A DNA stretch of 64,000 bases from Cellulophaga sp. F20128 (GCF_023015805.1 NZ_JALKBA010000015.1:1-64000); one strand, 5' to 3'. Counted from the first letter of the stretch, positions 33,872 through 42,970 are shown. Notes: generated by a model not told the origin, from the sequence alone. Numbers and translations: made by a program.

Positions 33872-34321
33872 ATGGCGAGATCGCAACAGACATTCGGTAA
33901 AAAAGAAAAAGAAAAAAAACGATTAAAAAAGCGCGAAGAAAAAGCTAAGCGTAAAGTAGAAAGAAAAGCAAATTCTAAAGGTGGAGACTTTGAGGATATG
34001 CTTGCTTATGTTGATGAAAATGGACATCTTACCGATACTCCACCAGATCCAACCAAGAAAGTTAAAGTAGATGCTGAAAGCATTATCATTGGTATTCCTA
34101 AGAAAGTTGAAGGGGAAGAAGAAGATCCTGTAAGACAAGGAAAAGTATCTTTCTTTGATACCTCTAAAGGATTTGGATTTATTATTGATTCAGAAAACAA
34201 CGAAAAATATTTTGTACACGTTAGTGGTTTAGTAGACGAAATTGCTGAAAACGACAAAGTTTCTTTTGAACTTGAAAGAGGAATGAAAGGAATGAATGCT
34301 GTACGTGTAAAAAGAGTTTAA
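33872..34321 (+). CDS. Cold-shock-domain protein with basic N-terminal extension
   Basis: A 149-aa RNA-binding protein. Residues about 1-50 are a Lys/Arg/Glu-rich coil ('KKEKEKKRLKKREEKAKRK'). Residues about 87-149 are a cold-shock domain with RNP1 'SKGFGFI' and RNP2 'KYFVHVSGL'. It probably melts RNA structure at low temperature. This architecture with an adjacent DEAD-box helicase is common in flavobacteria. A terminator (34348-34380) separates it from the helicase, so the two are separately transcribed or read through. Confidence 0.92.
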   Translation: MARSQQTFGKKEKEKKRLKKREEKAKRKVERKANSKGGDFEDMLAYVDENGHLTDTPPDPTKKVKVDAESIIIGIPKKVEGEEEDPVRQGKVSFFDTSKGFGFIIDSENNEKYFVHVSGLVDEIAENDKVSFELERGMKGMNAVRVKRV

Positions 34322-34347
34322 ATTTAATTTAACTCAAAATCATATTT

Positions 34348-34380
34348 AAAAAGCGGTCATTTTTATGACTGCTTTTTTTT
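34348..34380 (+). terminator. Terminator of the cold-shock gene
   Basis: AAAGC(g)GTCAT pairs with ATGAC(t)GCTTT around TTTT and is followed by eight T. Confidence 0.8.
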
Positions 34381-34392
34381 AGATTTAATATT

Positions 34393-34411
34393 CCTACTAG
34401 AATCTAGTAGG
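34393..34411. promoter_or_regulatory. Palindrome upstream of the DEAD-box helicase
   Basis: CCTACTAG and CTAGTAGG form a perfect 8-bp inverted repeat around AAT, 35 bases upstream of the helicase start and next to a near -7 box (TATCTTGT). It could be an operator or a second small hairpin. There is no T-run directly after it. Confidence 0.35.
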
Positions 34412-34445
34412 TATTATCTTGTAACTTTATATAAAATTAAAGAAA

Positions 34446-35798
34446 ATGGAATCTTTCTCTGAATTCAAGCTTAAAAAACAGCTGCATTACGCCATAGATG
34501 ATTTAGGATTTACCACACCAACCCCAATTCAAAAAGAAGCTTTTTCTGTAGTTCTTTCAGGAAAGGATATGGTAGGTATAGCACAAACAGGTACAGGGAA
34601 AACCTTTGCCTATATGCTTCCCATTTTACAAGATTTAGAATTTTCAAAACAGCTCACACCACGTGTTCTTGTTTTGGTACCCACTCGAGAATTGGTGCTA
34701 CAGGTAGTAGAACAGATTAATAGTTTTGCCAAGTACATCAATGTAAGGGTTATGGGGGTGTATGGGGGGACAAATATGAACACCCAGGCACAAATGGTGT
34801 CTCAAGGAGCAGATATTATTGTAGCGACACCAGGGCGTTTGTACGATCTTGTTTTGTCGCGCGCCTTACAGCTGAAGTCTATTAAGAAATTGGTGATCGA
34901 TGAAGTAGATGTCATGCTAGATTTGGGCTTTCGTTTTCAGATTACCAATATTTTTGAATTGCTACCTACACGCAGGCAAAACATCATGTTTTCTGCTACA
35001 ATGACTGATGATGTAGAGGTATTAATCAATGATTTTTTTATAAACCCAGAAAAAGTCTCTATTGCGGTTAGTGGTACTCCCTTAGATAATATTCACCAAA
35101 CCCAGTACGCGGTTCCAAATTTTTACACCAAGGTTAATTTATTAGTACATCTCTTAAAAGACAGTGAAACTTATAAAAAAGTATTGGTTTTTGTGGCGAA
35201 TAAACGCTTTGCAGACCGACTATTTAAAGGTTTGGATGAGATATTTTCCGAAGAACTATGTGTTATTCACTCCAATAAAACCCAGAATTATAGAATTCGT
35301 TCTATAAATCAATTTGATGAAGGGAAAAACCGAATTTTAGTAACTACAGATGTAATGGCACGTGGGTTGGATTTGGATAAAATATCACATGTCATTAATT
35401 TTGACACCCCTACTTTTCCTGAAAACTACATGCACCGTATTGGTAGAACCGGTAGAGCGGAAGAACAAGGAAATGCTATTTTGTTTTATACCGAAAAGGA
35501 AGAAGAATACAAGGATGCTATTGAAGCCCTTATGGAATATACCATTCCGGCATTAGAAATTCCTGAAACTGTAGAAATCTCAACAGACTTAATACCTGAA
35601 GAGCGTCCAAAGATTTTAGAGCACCATAATCCTATAAATATAAACCAGGAAGAAAAAGGGGCTAGCTTTCATGATAAGAAAGAAAAAAATCAAAAGGTAA
35701 ACAAGGGTGGGTCTTATAAGTTTGAAATTGCTCGAAAATATAAAAAGCCAAAGACCAAAGGGGATAAAAACTACAACAAGCGCAATAAGAAGAAATAA
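34446..35798 (+). CDS. DEAD-box RNA helicase
   Basis: A 450-aa RNA helicase with both RecA domains: Q-motif 'FTTPTPIQKEAF', motif I 'AQTGTGKTFAY', motif Ia 'VPTRELVLQ', motif Ib 'ATPGRLYDL', motif II 'VIDEVDVMLD' (DEVD, a variant of DEAD), motif III 'FSATM', motif V 'TDVMARGLDLD', motif VI 'HRIGRTGRA'. A basic tail of about 60 residues ends 'KKPKTKGDKNYNKRNKKK', likely binding RNA. Cold-shock or ribosome-assembly role is probable given the cold-shock-domain gene just upstream. Confidence 0.95.
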   Translation: MESFSEFKLKKQLHYAIDDLGFTTPTPIQKEAFSVVLSGKDMVGIAQTGTGKTFAYMLPILQDLEFSKQLTPRVLVLVPTRELVLQVVEQINSFAKYINVRVMGVYGGTNMNTQAQMVSQGADIIVATPGRLYDLVLSRALQLKSIKKLVIDEVDVMLDLGFRFQITNIFELLPTRRQNIMFSATMTDDVEVLINDFFINPEKVSIAVSGTPLDNIHQTQYAVPNFYTKVNLLVHLLKDSETYKKVLVFVANKRFADRLFKGLDEIFSEELCVIHSNKTQNYRIRSINQFDEGKNRILVTTDVMARGLDLDKISHVINFDTPTFPENYMHRIGRTGRAEEQGNAILFYTEKEEEYKDAIEALMEYTIPALEIPETVEISTDLIPEERPKILEHHNPININQEEKGASFHDKKEKNQKVNKGGSYKFEIARKYKKPKTKGDKNYNKRNKKK

Positions 35799-35960
35799 TT
35801 ATATTTTCATAGGCTTATAGTACATTTAGTGGCATCCTCTGCATTACATTAACAAACCGTAAGCCCAAAAGGTAGGCGATGTTTGTTTAGGCTCCTTTAA
35901 AGCGAATTAAGAGGTTATTCGCAACCTAAAAAAGTTACAAGCTTTTACTTATTCCATAAA

Positions 35961-35998
35961 AAAATGGCTACCCAGCTCATCGGTAGCCATTTTTTTTG
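35961..35998. terminator. Bidirectional terminator between helicase and asnA
   Basis: AAAATGGCTACC (35961-35972) pairs with GGTAGCCATTTT (35982-35993) with A- and T-runs on the two sides. It serves the convergent genes on both strands. Confidence 0.88.
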
Positions 35999-36014
35999 GA
36001 ATTATATTGAAGTT

Positions 36015-37058
36015 TTAAAATAAAATAGGAATGTTTCCTTGCTTGCATTCTTTTAGCATATCCTCAGGCCAGATACTGGTTTGAATCTCTCCAATATGTG
36101 CTTTTTTTAAGAAAAACATACACAAGCGAGACTGACCTATTCCTCCTCCAATGGATAACGGAAGTTCATCATTCAGCAGCATTTTATGCCACATTAATTC
36201 TTTTCTGTCTTCTGCCCCCGCAATGGCTAATTGCTTGTTTAACGCCTCTTTATCCACTCGAATTCCCATGGAAGAGATCTCAAAAGCTCTTTCAAGTACA
36301 GGATTCCAAAGAACAATATCACCATTCAGACCTTTTTGACCATTTTCAGATTCGGTGCTCCAGTCGTCATAATCGGGAGCTCTATCATCATGCTTGTTTC
36401 CTTCAGGAAGTTGAGCTCCAATGCCAATAATAAATATTGCCCCATATTTTTTTGCAGCCTCGGTTTCCCTTTCATTTGGCGAAAGATCTGGGTATTGTTC
36501 TGCCAATTCTTGCGTATGAATAAAGGTTATTTCTTCCGGAAGAACAGGTTTCATTTGAGGGTAACGTTCATAAACCACATATTCAACCCTTCTTAATATG
36601 CTATAAATTTTTGTTACAATATAGGTTAGGAAATCCGTTGTTCTCTCTTCTGCAGTAACCACGCGCTCCCAATCCCACTGATCTACATATATAGAATGTA
36701 TGTTAGAGAAAACTTCATCAGGACGCAAGGCATTCATATCAGTATACACCCCATAACCAGACTCAATTTCTAAGGTAGCCAATGCAAGTCTTTTCCACTT
36801 GGCAAGTGAATGAACAATTTCAGCTTCTACGTCATTCATTTCCTTAATTGGAAAGCTTACAGCGCGTTCAATTCCACTAAGGTCATCATTAATTCCAGAA
36901 CCTTTTTTTACAAATAGAGGAGCTGTAATTCTTCTTAATCTCAATTCAGAGGATAAACTAAGCTCAAAAAAATCTTTTATCAATTTAATTGCTTGTTCTG
37001 TTTCTTGCAAATTTAATTGCGGATTATACCCTTGCGGGATTTGTAATTTATAAGCCAT
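36015..37058 (-). CDS. asnA: Aspartate-ammonia ligase
   Basis: AsnA makes asparagine from aspartate, ammonia and ATP; 347 aa, near the usual length of 330-350. It is a class II aminoacyl-tRNA-synthetase-like fold: 'LRRITAPLFVKKGSGINDDLSG', 'EAEIVHSLAKWKRLAL', 'YTDMNALRPDE', 'IYVDQWDWERV' and the C-terminal motif 3 'LSIGGGIGQSRLCMFFL' are all conserved. It is a single gene with a strong terminator downstream. Confidence 0.96.
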   Translation of the reverse strand: MAYKLQIPQGYNPQLNLQETEQAIKLIKDFFELSLSSELRLRRITAPLFVKKGSGINDDLSGIERAVSFPIKEMNDVEAEIVHSLAKWKRLALATLEIESGYGVYTDMNALRPDEVFSNIHSIYVDQWDWERVVTAEERTTDFLTYIVTKIYSILRRVEYVVYERYPQMKPVLPEEITFIHTQELAEQYPDLSPNERETEAAKKYGAIFIIGIGAQLPEGNKHDDRAPDYDDWSTESENGQKGLNGDIVLWNPVLERAFEISSMGIRVDKEALNKQLAIAGAEDRKELMWHKMLLNDELPLSIGGGIGQSRLCMFFLKKAHIGEIQTSIWPEDMLKECKQGNIPILF

Positions 37059-37305
37059 TCTGTTGGTATTTAATTGGATGAATAGCGATGTGCTATTTTA
37101 AAGCAAAAATGCAATAATTGGTAAGAATTTCAAAGCCGTATGGAATGAGAAATACCGAAATAATATACCATTCTTATGAGAAAATGTTATTTGTTTTAAT
37201 TTTTGCTCTAATTCTGGCTATTTACTATCAAAAGTTGGGATGACTAGAAATATACCTAACTTTAATTGACCTTATCTGTATAGAGCCTTCAATATAAGAA
37301 ACTAC
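37059..37305. other. Intergenic region with a possible membrane micro-ORF
   Basis: Between asnA and acpH starts/ends. On the plus strand ATG 37184 to TGA 37243 would encode a 19-residue hydrophobic peptide ('LFVLIFALILAIYY' then 'QKLG'), enough for one membrane span. I see no promoter box for it and give it little weight. Confidence 0.2.
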
Positions 37306-37899
37306 CTATTCCTCACGCAAGGAAGTATACTTTTGCTTGGCAAAAACAGTGAGTTCTTCAAAAAAGGAGCTAAACTCCCCTTCAAATTCTTCATAATGTT
37401 CTTTTAAGTCCAGAATAGCAAAATTCATTTTAGATTTGTTTTTGGTGCGCCTGTTCACCCCGTCTAATACTCTAGAAATACCCGCCAATTTAGAGTAATT
37501 AAATATCCAGTTATCAGCAATCATATAGGGCATCATCCGTTTGGTGCCTTCAGGTAATATCGTGTAGTTATCTTCTAATAAGTCATAAAAATTCTCTACA
37601 AATTCGTCTAGAGGAGTGTCAGAATAGGTCTTCCAATTCTTAGCTAAAAAATGGTCGTAAAAAATATCGACAATAACACCACTGTAATGACTGTAATTCT
37701 TATGGAGTCGTTTGGTGCTTTTGCGAACCGTTTTGTGCGAATCTGTAAATGAATCGATAGCCCTGTGCAGCAGAATTCCTTTTTGAACGCGTTCTGGTAG
37801 ATGTTTAAACTTATTGCCCCGTATACTATCCGCAATAAAATTGCCAATGGTGATCTCATCGTCTTCAAAAGAAAGGTAAATATGTGCTAAAAAATTCAT
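37306..37899 (-). CDS. acpH: Acyl carrier protein phosphodiesterase
   Basis: AcpH-type hydrolase (DUF479, HD-like), 197 aa, which removes the phosphopantetheine arm from ACP. Diagnostic start 'MNFLAHIYLSFEDDEITIGNFIADSIRG' and later 'GILLHRAIDSFTDSHKTVRKS', 'GVIVDIFYDHFLAKNW', with the conserved His/Asp pairs. It is a single gene, divergent from glmM. Confidence 0.9.
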   Translation of the reverse strand: MNFLAHIYLSFEDDEITIGNFIADSIRGNKFKHLPERVQKGILLHRAIDSFTDSHKTVRKSTKRLHKNYSHYSGVIVDIFYDHFLAKNWKTYSDTPLDEFVENFYDLLEDNYTILPEGTKRMMPYMIADNWIFNYSKLAGISRVLDGVNRRTKNKSKMNFAILDLKEHYEEFEGEFSSFFEELTVFAKQKYTSLREE

Positions 37900-37931
37900 A
37901 AACCGAATTTACAAATTCAAAGCAGAACAAT

Positions 37932-37953
37932 TACTTTTGTATATGTATATTTG
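37932..37953 (+). promoter_or_regulatory. Two overlapping -7-type boxes before glmM
   Basis: TACTTTTG (37932-37939) and TATATTTG (37946-37953) both match TAnnTTTG. Either could drive glmM with leaders of about 28 or 14 bases. Confidence 0.45.
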
Positions 37954-37973
37954 TTAAAATTTTAAGTAAAAAA

Positions 37974-39362
37974 ATGACATTAATAAAATCAATTTCAGGA
38001 ATACGAGGAACAATAGGAGGTAAGCCTTCAGAGAATTTAACCCCTTTAGATGCTGTAAAATTTGCAGCTGCCTATGGAACATGGCTTAAAGAATATTCAA
38101 AAAAGGAAAAACTTAAGGTCGTGGTTGGTAGAGATGCCCGCTTGTCTGGGGAAATGATTCAGAACTTGGTGGTTTCTACCTTAGTAGGTCTTGGTATTGA
38201 TGTGATAGATTTAGACTTATCTACAACACCAACGGTAGAAATTGCAGTCCCATTAGAAGCAGCAGATGGGGGAATAATTCTCACCGCTAGCCATAATCCT
38301 AAACAGTGGAATGCACTTAAGCTCTTAAATGAAAAAGGAGAATTCTTAGATGCAGCCCAAGGGGCAAAAATATTAGAAATTGCAGATAAAGAAGAGTTTG
38401 TTTTTTCTGAAGTAGATGATTTGGGGACTATTTCTAGAAACGATTCCTATATAGACATACATATTGATGAAGTCTTAGATTTAGCCTTGGTTGATAAAGA
38501 AGTAATAAAGGCCGCTAAATTTAAAGTAGTTGTAGATGGCGTAAACTCAACAGGAGGTATTGCCATACCTAGACTCCTTGAAGAATTAGGAGTAGAGGTT
38601 GTTAAATTATATTGTGAGCCTACTGGGCATTTTCCGCATAATCCAGAGCCCTTAAAGGAACATTTAACTGACATCAGCGCGTTGGTTGTTAAAGAAAAGG
38701 CCGACTTTGGAATTGTTGTAGATCCAGATGTAGATCGTTTGGCATTTATTAGTAATGACGGTGAAATGTTTGGTGAAGAATATACCTTGGTGGCCTGTGC
38801 AGATTATGTATTAGGAAAAACCAAAGGGAATACAGTTTCTAATTTATCGTCCTCAAGGGCGCTAAGAGATATTACTGAAAAGCACGGTGGCACCTATGAA
38901 GCTTCGGCTGTTGGTGAAGTAAATGTGGTAACAAAAATGAAAGCCAATAACGCTATTATTGGTGGTGAAGGCAATGGCGGTATTATTTACCCTGAAAGTC
39001 ATTACGGGAGAGACTCTTTAGTGGGTTCTGCCTTGTTTTTAATGTTGATGGCAGAAAAAGGAGGTACTGTTGCAGAATTAAGAGCAAGTTACCCGAGTTA
39101 TTTTATGAGTAAAAAGAAAATTGAATTAACGCCTGGATTAGATGTGGATGGTATTCTAAAGGGAATGGCCCTAAAATACCAAAATGAAGAAGTTTCTACC
39201 ATAGACGGTGTTAAGATCGATTTTCCTGAGAATTGGGTGCATTTGCGTAAATCCAATACAGAACCTATTATAAGAATCTATACAGAAGCTAAAAGTCAGA
39301 ATGAGGCCGATGCTTTGGCAGATCGTATTATTGAAGAAATAAAAGAAATTGCAGGATTATAA
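37974..39362 (+). CDS. glmM: Phosphoglucosamine mutase
   Basis: A 462-aa alpha-D-phosphohexomutase that converts glucosamine-6-P to glucosamine-1-P for peptidoglycan and LPS precursors. The phosphoserine loop is 'LTASHNPKQWNALK', the metal loop 'VVDPDVDRLAFI', the sugar loop 'GGEGNGGIIYPE' and the phosphate-binding 'HLRKSNTEPIIRIY'. All four catalytic domains are present. It is followed after 12 bases by a secreted phosphodiesterase-fold gene. Confidence 0.93.
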   Translation: MTLIKSISGIRGTIGGKPSENLTPLDAVKFAAAYGTWLKEYSKKEKLKVVVGRDARLSGEMIQNLVVSTLVGLGIDVIDLDLSTTPTVEIAVPLEAADGGIILTASHNPKQWNALKLLNEKGEFLDAAQGAKILEIADKEEFVFSEVDDLGTISRNDSYIDIHIDEVLDLALVDKEVIKAAKFKVVVDGVNSTGGIAIPRLLEELGVEVVKLYCEPTGHFPHNPEPLKEHLTDISALVVKEKADFGIVVDPDVDRLAFISNDGEMFGEEYTLVACADYVLGKTKGNTVSNLSSSRALRDITEKHGGTYEASAVGEVNVVTKMKANNAIIGGEGNGGIIYPESHYGRDSLVGSALFLMLMAEKGGTVAELRASYPSYFMSKKKIELTPGLDVDGILKGMALKYQNEEVSTIDGVKIDFPENWVHLRKSNTEPIIRIYTEAKSQNEADALADRIIEEIKEIAGL

Positions 39363-39374
39363 AAACAAAATATT

Positions 39375-40151
39375 ATGAGAAAAATACTATTGATGCTTAT
39401 TGCCCTATTTGTATATAGTGGAACAAATGCACAAGCTGACACATTACGGGTAATGAGCTTCAATATATTGCATGGGGCTACTACCAAAAACGATTTTAAT
39501 TTGGATACCATAGCAGGGGTTATAAACAAATACAAGCCAGATTTAGTTGCCTTACAAGAAGTGGATTTTAAGACAAATAGAGCAAAAAAGTACGATTTGC
39601 CAACCGAGTTAGGTATACGAACTAAAATGGCTTCCTTATTTGCGCGGGCCATGTATTATGATGGCGGTGAATACGGAGAAGGTGTTTTGTCTTCCTTAAG
39701 TTTTATTGGTAGTGAAAATATTGCATTGCCCCATTTAGAGAAATCAGAGCCTAGAGCGGCTTTGGTAACGAGAGTGCGTACTAAAAATGGAAATATCATC
39801 CAGTTTGTGGGTACACATTTAGATCATTTAAAGGATGAGACCGATCGTATTATGCAAGCAAAGGCAATTCGGGATACTTTGGGCAATACGAAATATCCAA
39901 CTTTAATTGTAGGCGATTTAAATGCAGAACCAACGAGTGAAACGATAAAAATAATAAGTGAAAAATTTACAAAACCTGCGCATAAAAATGCTTGGGGAGG
40001 AACCTATCCAGCTACGGGTCCTACGATAACCATTGACCATATTCTATACAATATGCCAGCCAAATGGAAGGTTTTGGATTATGAAGTGGTTTGTGAAAAT
40101 TATGCCAGTGACCATTGTATTGTGGTTGCTACACTTGTTTTTACTCCTTAA
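39375..40151 (+). CDS. Secreted endonuclease/exonuclease/phosphatase-family protein
   Basis: A 258-aa metal-dependent phosphodiesterase-fold enzyme with a signal peptide ending 'SGTNAQ'. Motifs: 'MSFNILHG', 'VALQEVDFKT' (catalytic Glu), 'GTHLDHL', 'LIVGDLNAEPTS' and the terminal 'ASDHCIVVATL' (Asp-His). Substrates may be nucleic acids, phosphoinositides or phosphate esters. It is probably co-transcribed with glmM (12-base gap). Confidence 0.88.
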   Translation: MRKILLMLIALFVYSGTNAQADTLRVMSFNILHGATTKNDFNLDTIAGVINKYKPDLVALQEVDFKTNRAKKYDLPTELGIRTKMASLFARAMYYDGGEYGEGVLSSLSFIGSENIALPHLEKSEPRAALVTRVRTKNGNIIQFVGTHLDHLKDETDRIMQAKAIRDTLGNTKYPTLIVGDLNAEPTSETIKIISEKFTKPAHKNAWGGTYPATGPTITIDHILYNMPAKWKVLDYEVVCENYASDHCIVVATLVFTP

Positions 40152-40155
40152 GACT

Positions 40156-41046
40156 TTAGCCTTTGTTGTGCTTCGGTTTTTTACCTGCGTGTTTCCAACG
40201 TCTATGCGTCCATAAATAATATTCTGGTTGCGTTCTAATTTGATCTTCTGTAAGCTTTAAGAATTGATCAGTTATAGCATTCTTTTCTGTGTTTTTTCCG
40301 GACTGTGTTATCGGAATAAACTCAGCCTTGTAATACCCGCGTTTTGCTTTGGTAACCTTTAAAAATACCACCGCTAAATCTAACTTTTTGGCCAATACTT
40401 CGGCCCCATTAAAAACGGGAACGTTAAGCCCCATAAAATTACTCCAATATTGGGCTCTAGAATAAGGAGGCGATTGGTCACTGACCATACCGTAAGCAGA
40501 CCGTATATGATTTCTCTCGTTATTAAGTACTGTTTTTACCGTGTCTTTCTGAAGTATTGGTGTGGTATTCCATCTAGAACGTACTTTTTTTATCCATTGG
40601 TCAAAATACTTATTTCCTATTTTTTGATAAACTGCGTACCCTTTAGAATTGACATAATTATTGATACTAACATTCCATTCCCAGTTGGCATAGTGCGAGC
40701 AGACAATTAAAACACTTTTTTCTTTTTCAATTTCTTTTAGGAGTTCAATATTTACAACATTATACCTTTTTTTTACATCCTCCTTAGACATGTTCATGGT
40801 CTTGACCATTTCCATAAACATATCACACATATGTTTGTAAAATTTAATTCGGATTTCTTTATGTTCAGAATCTGTTTTATCGGGAAAAGTTAATTTTAGG
40901 TTGCTTAAGACTATTTTTTTTCGATATCCAAATACATGATAAACAAGGAAGAAGACAATATCAGAAACACCGTAAAAGATACGGTGTGGAAGAATAGAAA
41001 CTATCCAAAGAAGGGGAAATATTAAAATAAAGATAAGTAACTGCAT
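40156..41046 (-). CDS. LpxL/HtrB-like lysophospholipid acyltransferase
   Basis: A 296-aa inner-membrane acyltransferase of the lipid A biosynthesis (LpxL/LpxM) family. An N-terminal transmembrane helix ('LLIFILIFPLLWIVSILP') precedes the catalytic HX4E motif 'SHYANWEW', and a second block reads 'GMVSDQSPP'. The basic C-terminus 'WTHRRWKHAGKKPKHNKG' is typical. It likely adds a secondary acyl chain to lipid A. Its promoter overlaps that of the divergent rhomboid gene. Confidence 0.9.
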   Translation of the reverse strand: MQLLIFILIFPLLWIVSILPHRIFYGVSDIVFFLVYHVFGYRKKIVLSNLKLTFPDKTDSEHKEIRIKFYKHMCDMFMEMVKTMNMSKEDVKKRYNVVNIELLKEIEKEKSVLIVCSHYANWEWNVSINNYVNSKGYAVYQKIGNKYFDQWIKKVRSRWNTTPILQKDTVKTVLNNERNHIRSAYGMVSDQSPPYSRAQYWSNFMGLNVPVFNGAEVLAKKLDLAVVFLKVTKAKRGYYKAEFIPITQSGKNTEKNAITDQFLKLTEDQIRTQPEYYLWTHRRWKHAGKKPKHNKG

Positions 41047-41063
41047 TCAAAATAAAATTAGGA

Positions 41064-41081
41064 CAAATATAGTTATATTTG
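41064..41081. promoter_or_regulatory. Palindromic divergent double promoter
   Basis: CAAATATA-GT-TATATTTG is a perfect inverted repeat made of two -7 boxes back to back: TATATTTG on the minus strand (41064-41071) for the acyltransferase, leader about 11 bases, and TATATTTG on the plus strand (41074-41081) for the rhomboid gene. The two polymerase footprints overlap, so firing is probably mutually exclusive. Confidence 0.6.
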
Positions 41082-41102
41082 ATGCCAAATAGAGTAGTTA
41101 CA

Positions 41103-41753
41103 ATGATGAATTTACACCCGGTTACCATAGTATTGATAGTGGCAAATGTTTTAGTGTCGTTAAAAGGTTTTAATGATAGATTGTTTTTTGATCGCTATAA
41201 ATTTGGAGTTGGAGCCATTAATGCGGGACAAAAAGACCGAATGTTGACCTCAGGTTTTTTACATGTAGATATGTCCCATCTTTTTTTCAACATGTTTACC
41301 TTGTATTTTTTTGCAGATGTCTGTATTGATTGGTTTGGCCCAATAAAATTTATAATTATCTATGTAATTAGCCTAATAGCGGGGAGTTTATTAGCATTGT
41401 TTTTTCACAAAGATGAACCCTACTACACAGCGGTGGGTGCAAGTGGCGCCGTAACTGGTGTTTTGTATGCTGCTATTTTATTAGAGCCTAATATGCGTTT
41501 AGGGATCATGTTTATTCCTATACCACTACCAGCATACGTACTAGGTATTGGGTATTTATTATATTCTATTTACGGAATGAAAAAACGGATAGGTAATATA
41601 GGGCATACTGCACATTTTGGAGGTGCTATTGGCGGATATTTAACCACCTTGCTTTTTATGCCGTCTTTATTAGTGACCGATACATTAATGGTTATATTGT
41701 TAGCTATACCTATCATAATCCTGTTCGTTTTAGCTAAAATGGGTAAACTTTAA
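41103..41753 (+). CDS. Rhomboid-family intramembrane serine protease
   Basis: A six-helix rhomboid protease, about 216 aa. The catalytic Ser is in 'GASGAVTGVL', and the His is in 'NIGHTAHFGGAIGG', with the helix-packing glycines; 'HVDMSHLFFNMFTLYFF' supplies the conserved HxxxN of helix 2. It cuts membrane-embedded substrates. I place the start at 41103 (MMNLHP) because the -7 box ends at 41081, so the upstream ATG at 41082 would lie before the transcript start. Confidence 0.92.
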   Translation: MMNLHPVTIVLIVANVLVSLKGFNDRLFFDRYKFGVGAINAGQKDRMLTSGFLHVDMSHLFFNMFTLYFFADVCIDWFGPIKFIIIYVISLIAGSLLALFFHKDEPYYTAVGASGAVTGVLYAAILLEPNMRLGIMFIPIPLPAYVLGIGYLLYSIYGMKKRIGNIGHTAHFGGAIGGYLTTLLFMPSLLVTDTLMVILLAIPIIILFVLAKMGKL

Positions 41754-41761
41754 AACAAAAA

Positions 41762-41793
41762 AAGCTCAAAGTACAGTAACGCACTTTGAGCTT
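41762..41793. terminator. Bidirectional terminator
   Basis: AAGCTCAAAGT pairs with ACTTTGAGCTT, with A-rich and T-rich flanks, between the convergent rhomboid and TlpA-like genes. Confidence 0.8.
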
Positions 41794-41815
41794 CTTTCAA
41801 GATTGAAAAATTCTA

Positions 41816-42922
41816 CTACTGTAGTAATTCAGCCATTTTATCTTCCAATGCTTTTCCTCTTAGATTCTTCGCAATGATAACTCCGTTTTCATCGAGAATA
41901 AATGTAGATGGTATTGCATTTACACTGTATAATTGAGCAATTTCTTGTACATTTTTTTCATTGTACACCTGGTACCAAGTCAAGCCATCTTCAGCAATTG
42001 CTTTTTTCCATTCTTCAGCATTTTTATCCAAAGAAACTCCAATAATATTCAATCCTTTTTCATGGTATTTGTTGTAAACATTTACAACATTAGGATTTTC
42101 TTGTCTACAAGGAACACACCATGCAGCCCAAAAATCGATAATAGTTACCTTACCCAAAGCATCTTTCAAGGCTAAGTCTTCTCCTGATGGCGTAGGTGCC
42201 GAAAATTCTGGAGCTTTTGCACCTATTGCAGTACTCTTAGAAGCTTCCAAGGCTTCAATTAGAGATTTGGCTGCCTTAGTGTTTTTAACCTCTTCTGTTA
42301 GGTTGTTTAGCATTTCTTTTGCTTCCTCATCACTTATGATTTTACTAGCATACATTCTATTAATGATCATACCAGAAATTACAGCATTTGGGTTTTCTTT
42401 TGCAAAAGCAATTTCAAAGGTTTTTCCTTCTTCTTGTATTTCTTGCATTTCTTCTTGCAATGCTTTTATAGTCGCGGTATCCTGCGTTGCAACAGCCTTT
42501 TGATAATCACTTTGAATAGACATGCCTTTTTCTCCAATTGCTTTAGACTCCTCTTTGAAAGAAGTAAACACATCGTTTTGCGTAGTTCCTATAATGGAAA
42601 CATTACGTAAACTATCTTTATGTGCAGATAACTCTATGGTTCCGTTTTCAATAAAAAGCATCATATTATCTCTGCTGTTTTCTAGAAGTATAACATGTGG
42701 TTCCAAGGACTTTGGTTCTCCTTTAAAGGTAAAATTACCAGCGGTAATTGTAGCAGTATCTACTTCTATTATGGTATTGTTTTCACCGGCCGTTTTAAGA
42801 AAAACTTTTGTGCCATCTGCCACATCTCCTCTTAACGTTCCATTTAAAACAAACCCATCATTTTTTTCTCCACAAGCGATCACCATTAGAGTGATTGTAA
42901 GCGTTATTACTAGTTTTTTCAT
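41816..42922 (-). CDS. TlpA-like thioredoxin lipoprotein with DUF4369 domain
   Basis: A 368-aa lipoprotein (leader ending 'VIACGEKND', Cys17). Residues about 24-115 form a DUF4369 domain ('GFVLNGTLRGDVADGTKVFL'), a helical linker follows (about 120-220), and the C-terminal 140 residues are an AhpC/TSA-type thioredoxin fold with the redox pair in 'WAAWCVPCRQENP' and the cis-Pro 'NAIPSTFIL'. It reduces disulfides in the periplasm, possibly for cytochrome or cell-envelope assembly. Such proteins are abundant in Bacteroidota. It has its own -7 box. Confidence 0.92.
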   Translation of the reverse strand: MKKLVITLTITLMVIACGEKNDGFVLNGTLRGDVADGTKVFLKTAGENNTIIEVDTATITAGNFTFKGEPKSLEPHVILLENSRDNMMLFIENGTIELSAHKDSLRNVSIIGTTQNDVFTSFKEESKAIGEKGMSIQSDYQKAVATQDTATIKALQEEMQEIQEEGKTFEIAFAKENPNAVISGMIINRMYASKIISDEEAKEMLNNLTEEVKNTKAAKSLIEALEASKSTAIGAKAPEFSAPTPSGEDLALKDALGKVTIIDFWAAWCVPCRQENPNVVNVYNKYHEKGLNIIGVSLDKNAEEWKKAIAEDGLTWYQVYNEKNVQEIAQLYSVNAIPSTFILDENGVIIAKNLRGKALEDKMAELLQ

Positions 42923-42946
42923 ACTATTTCTTATTTTTTAGAAGTG

Positions 42947-42954
42947 CAAATGTA
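42947..42954 (-). promoter_or_regulatory. Putative -7 box of the TlpA-like gene
   Basis: Reads TACATTTG on the minus strand, 25 bases upstream of the ATG. Confidence 0.55.
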
Positions 42955-42970
42955 GTTAATATCAGTACAT

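Noticed and set aside
41079-41102. Upstream starts TTG 41079 / ATG 41082 for the rhomboid gene
   Set aside because: The -7 box ends at 41081, so these codons would lie before the predicted transcript start; 41103 is preferred.
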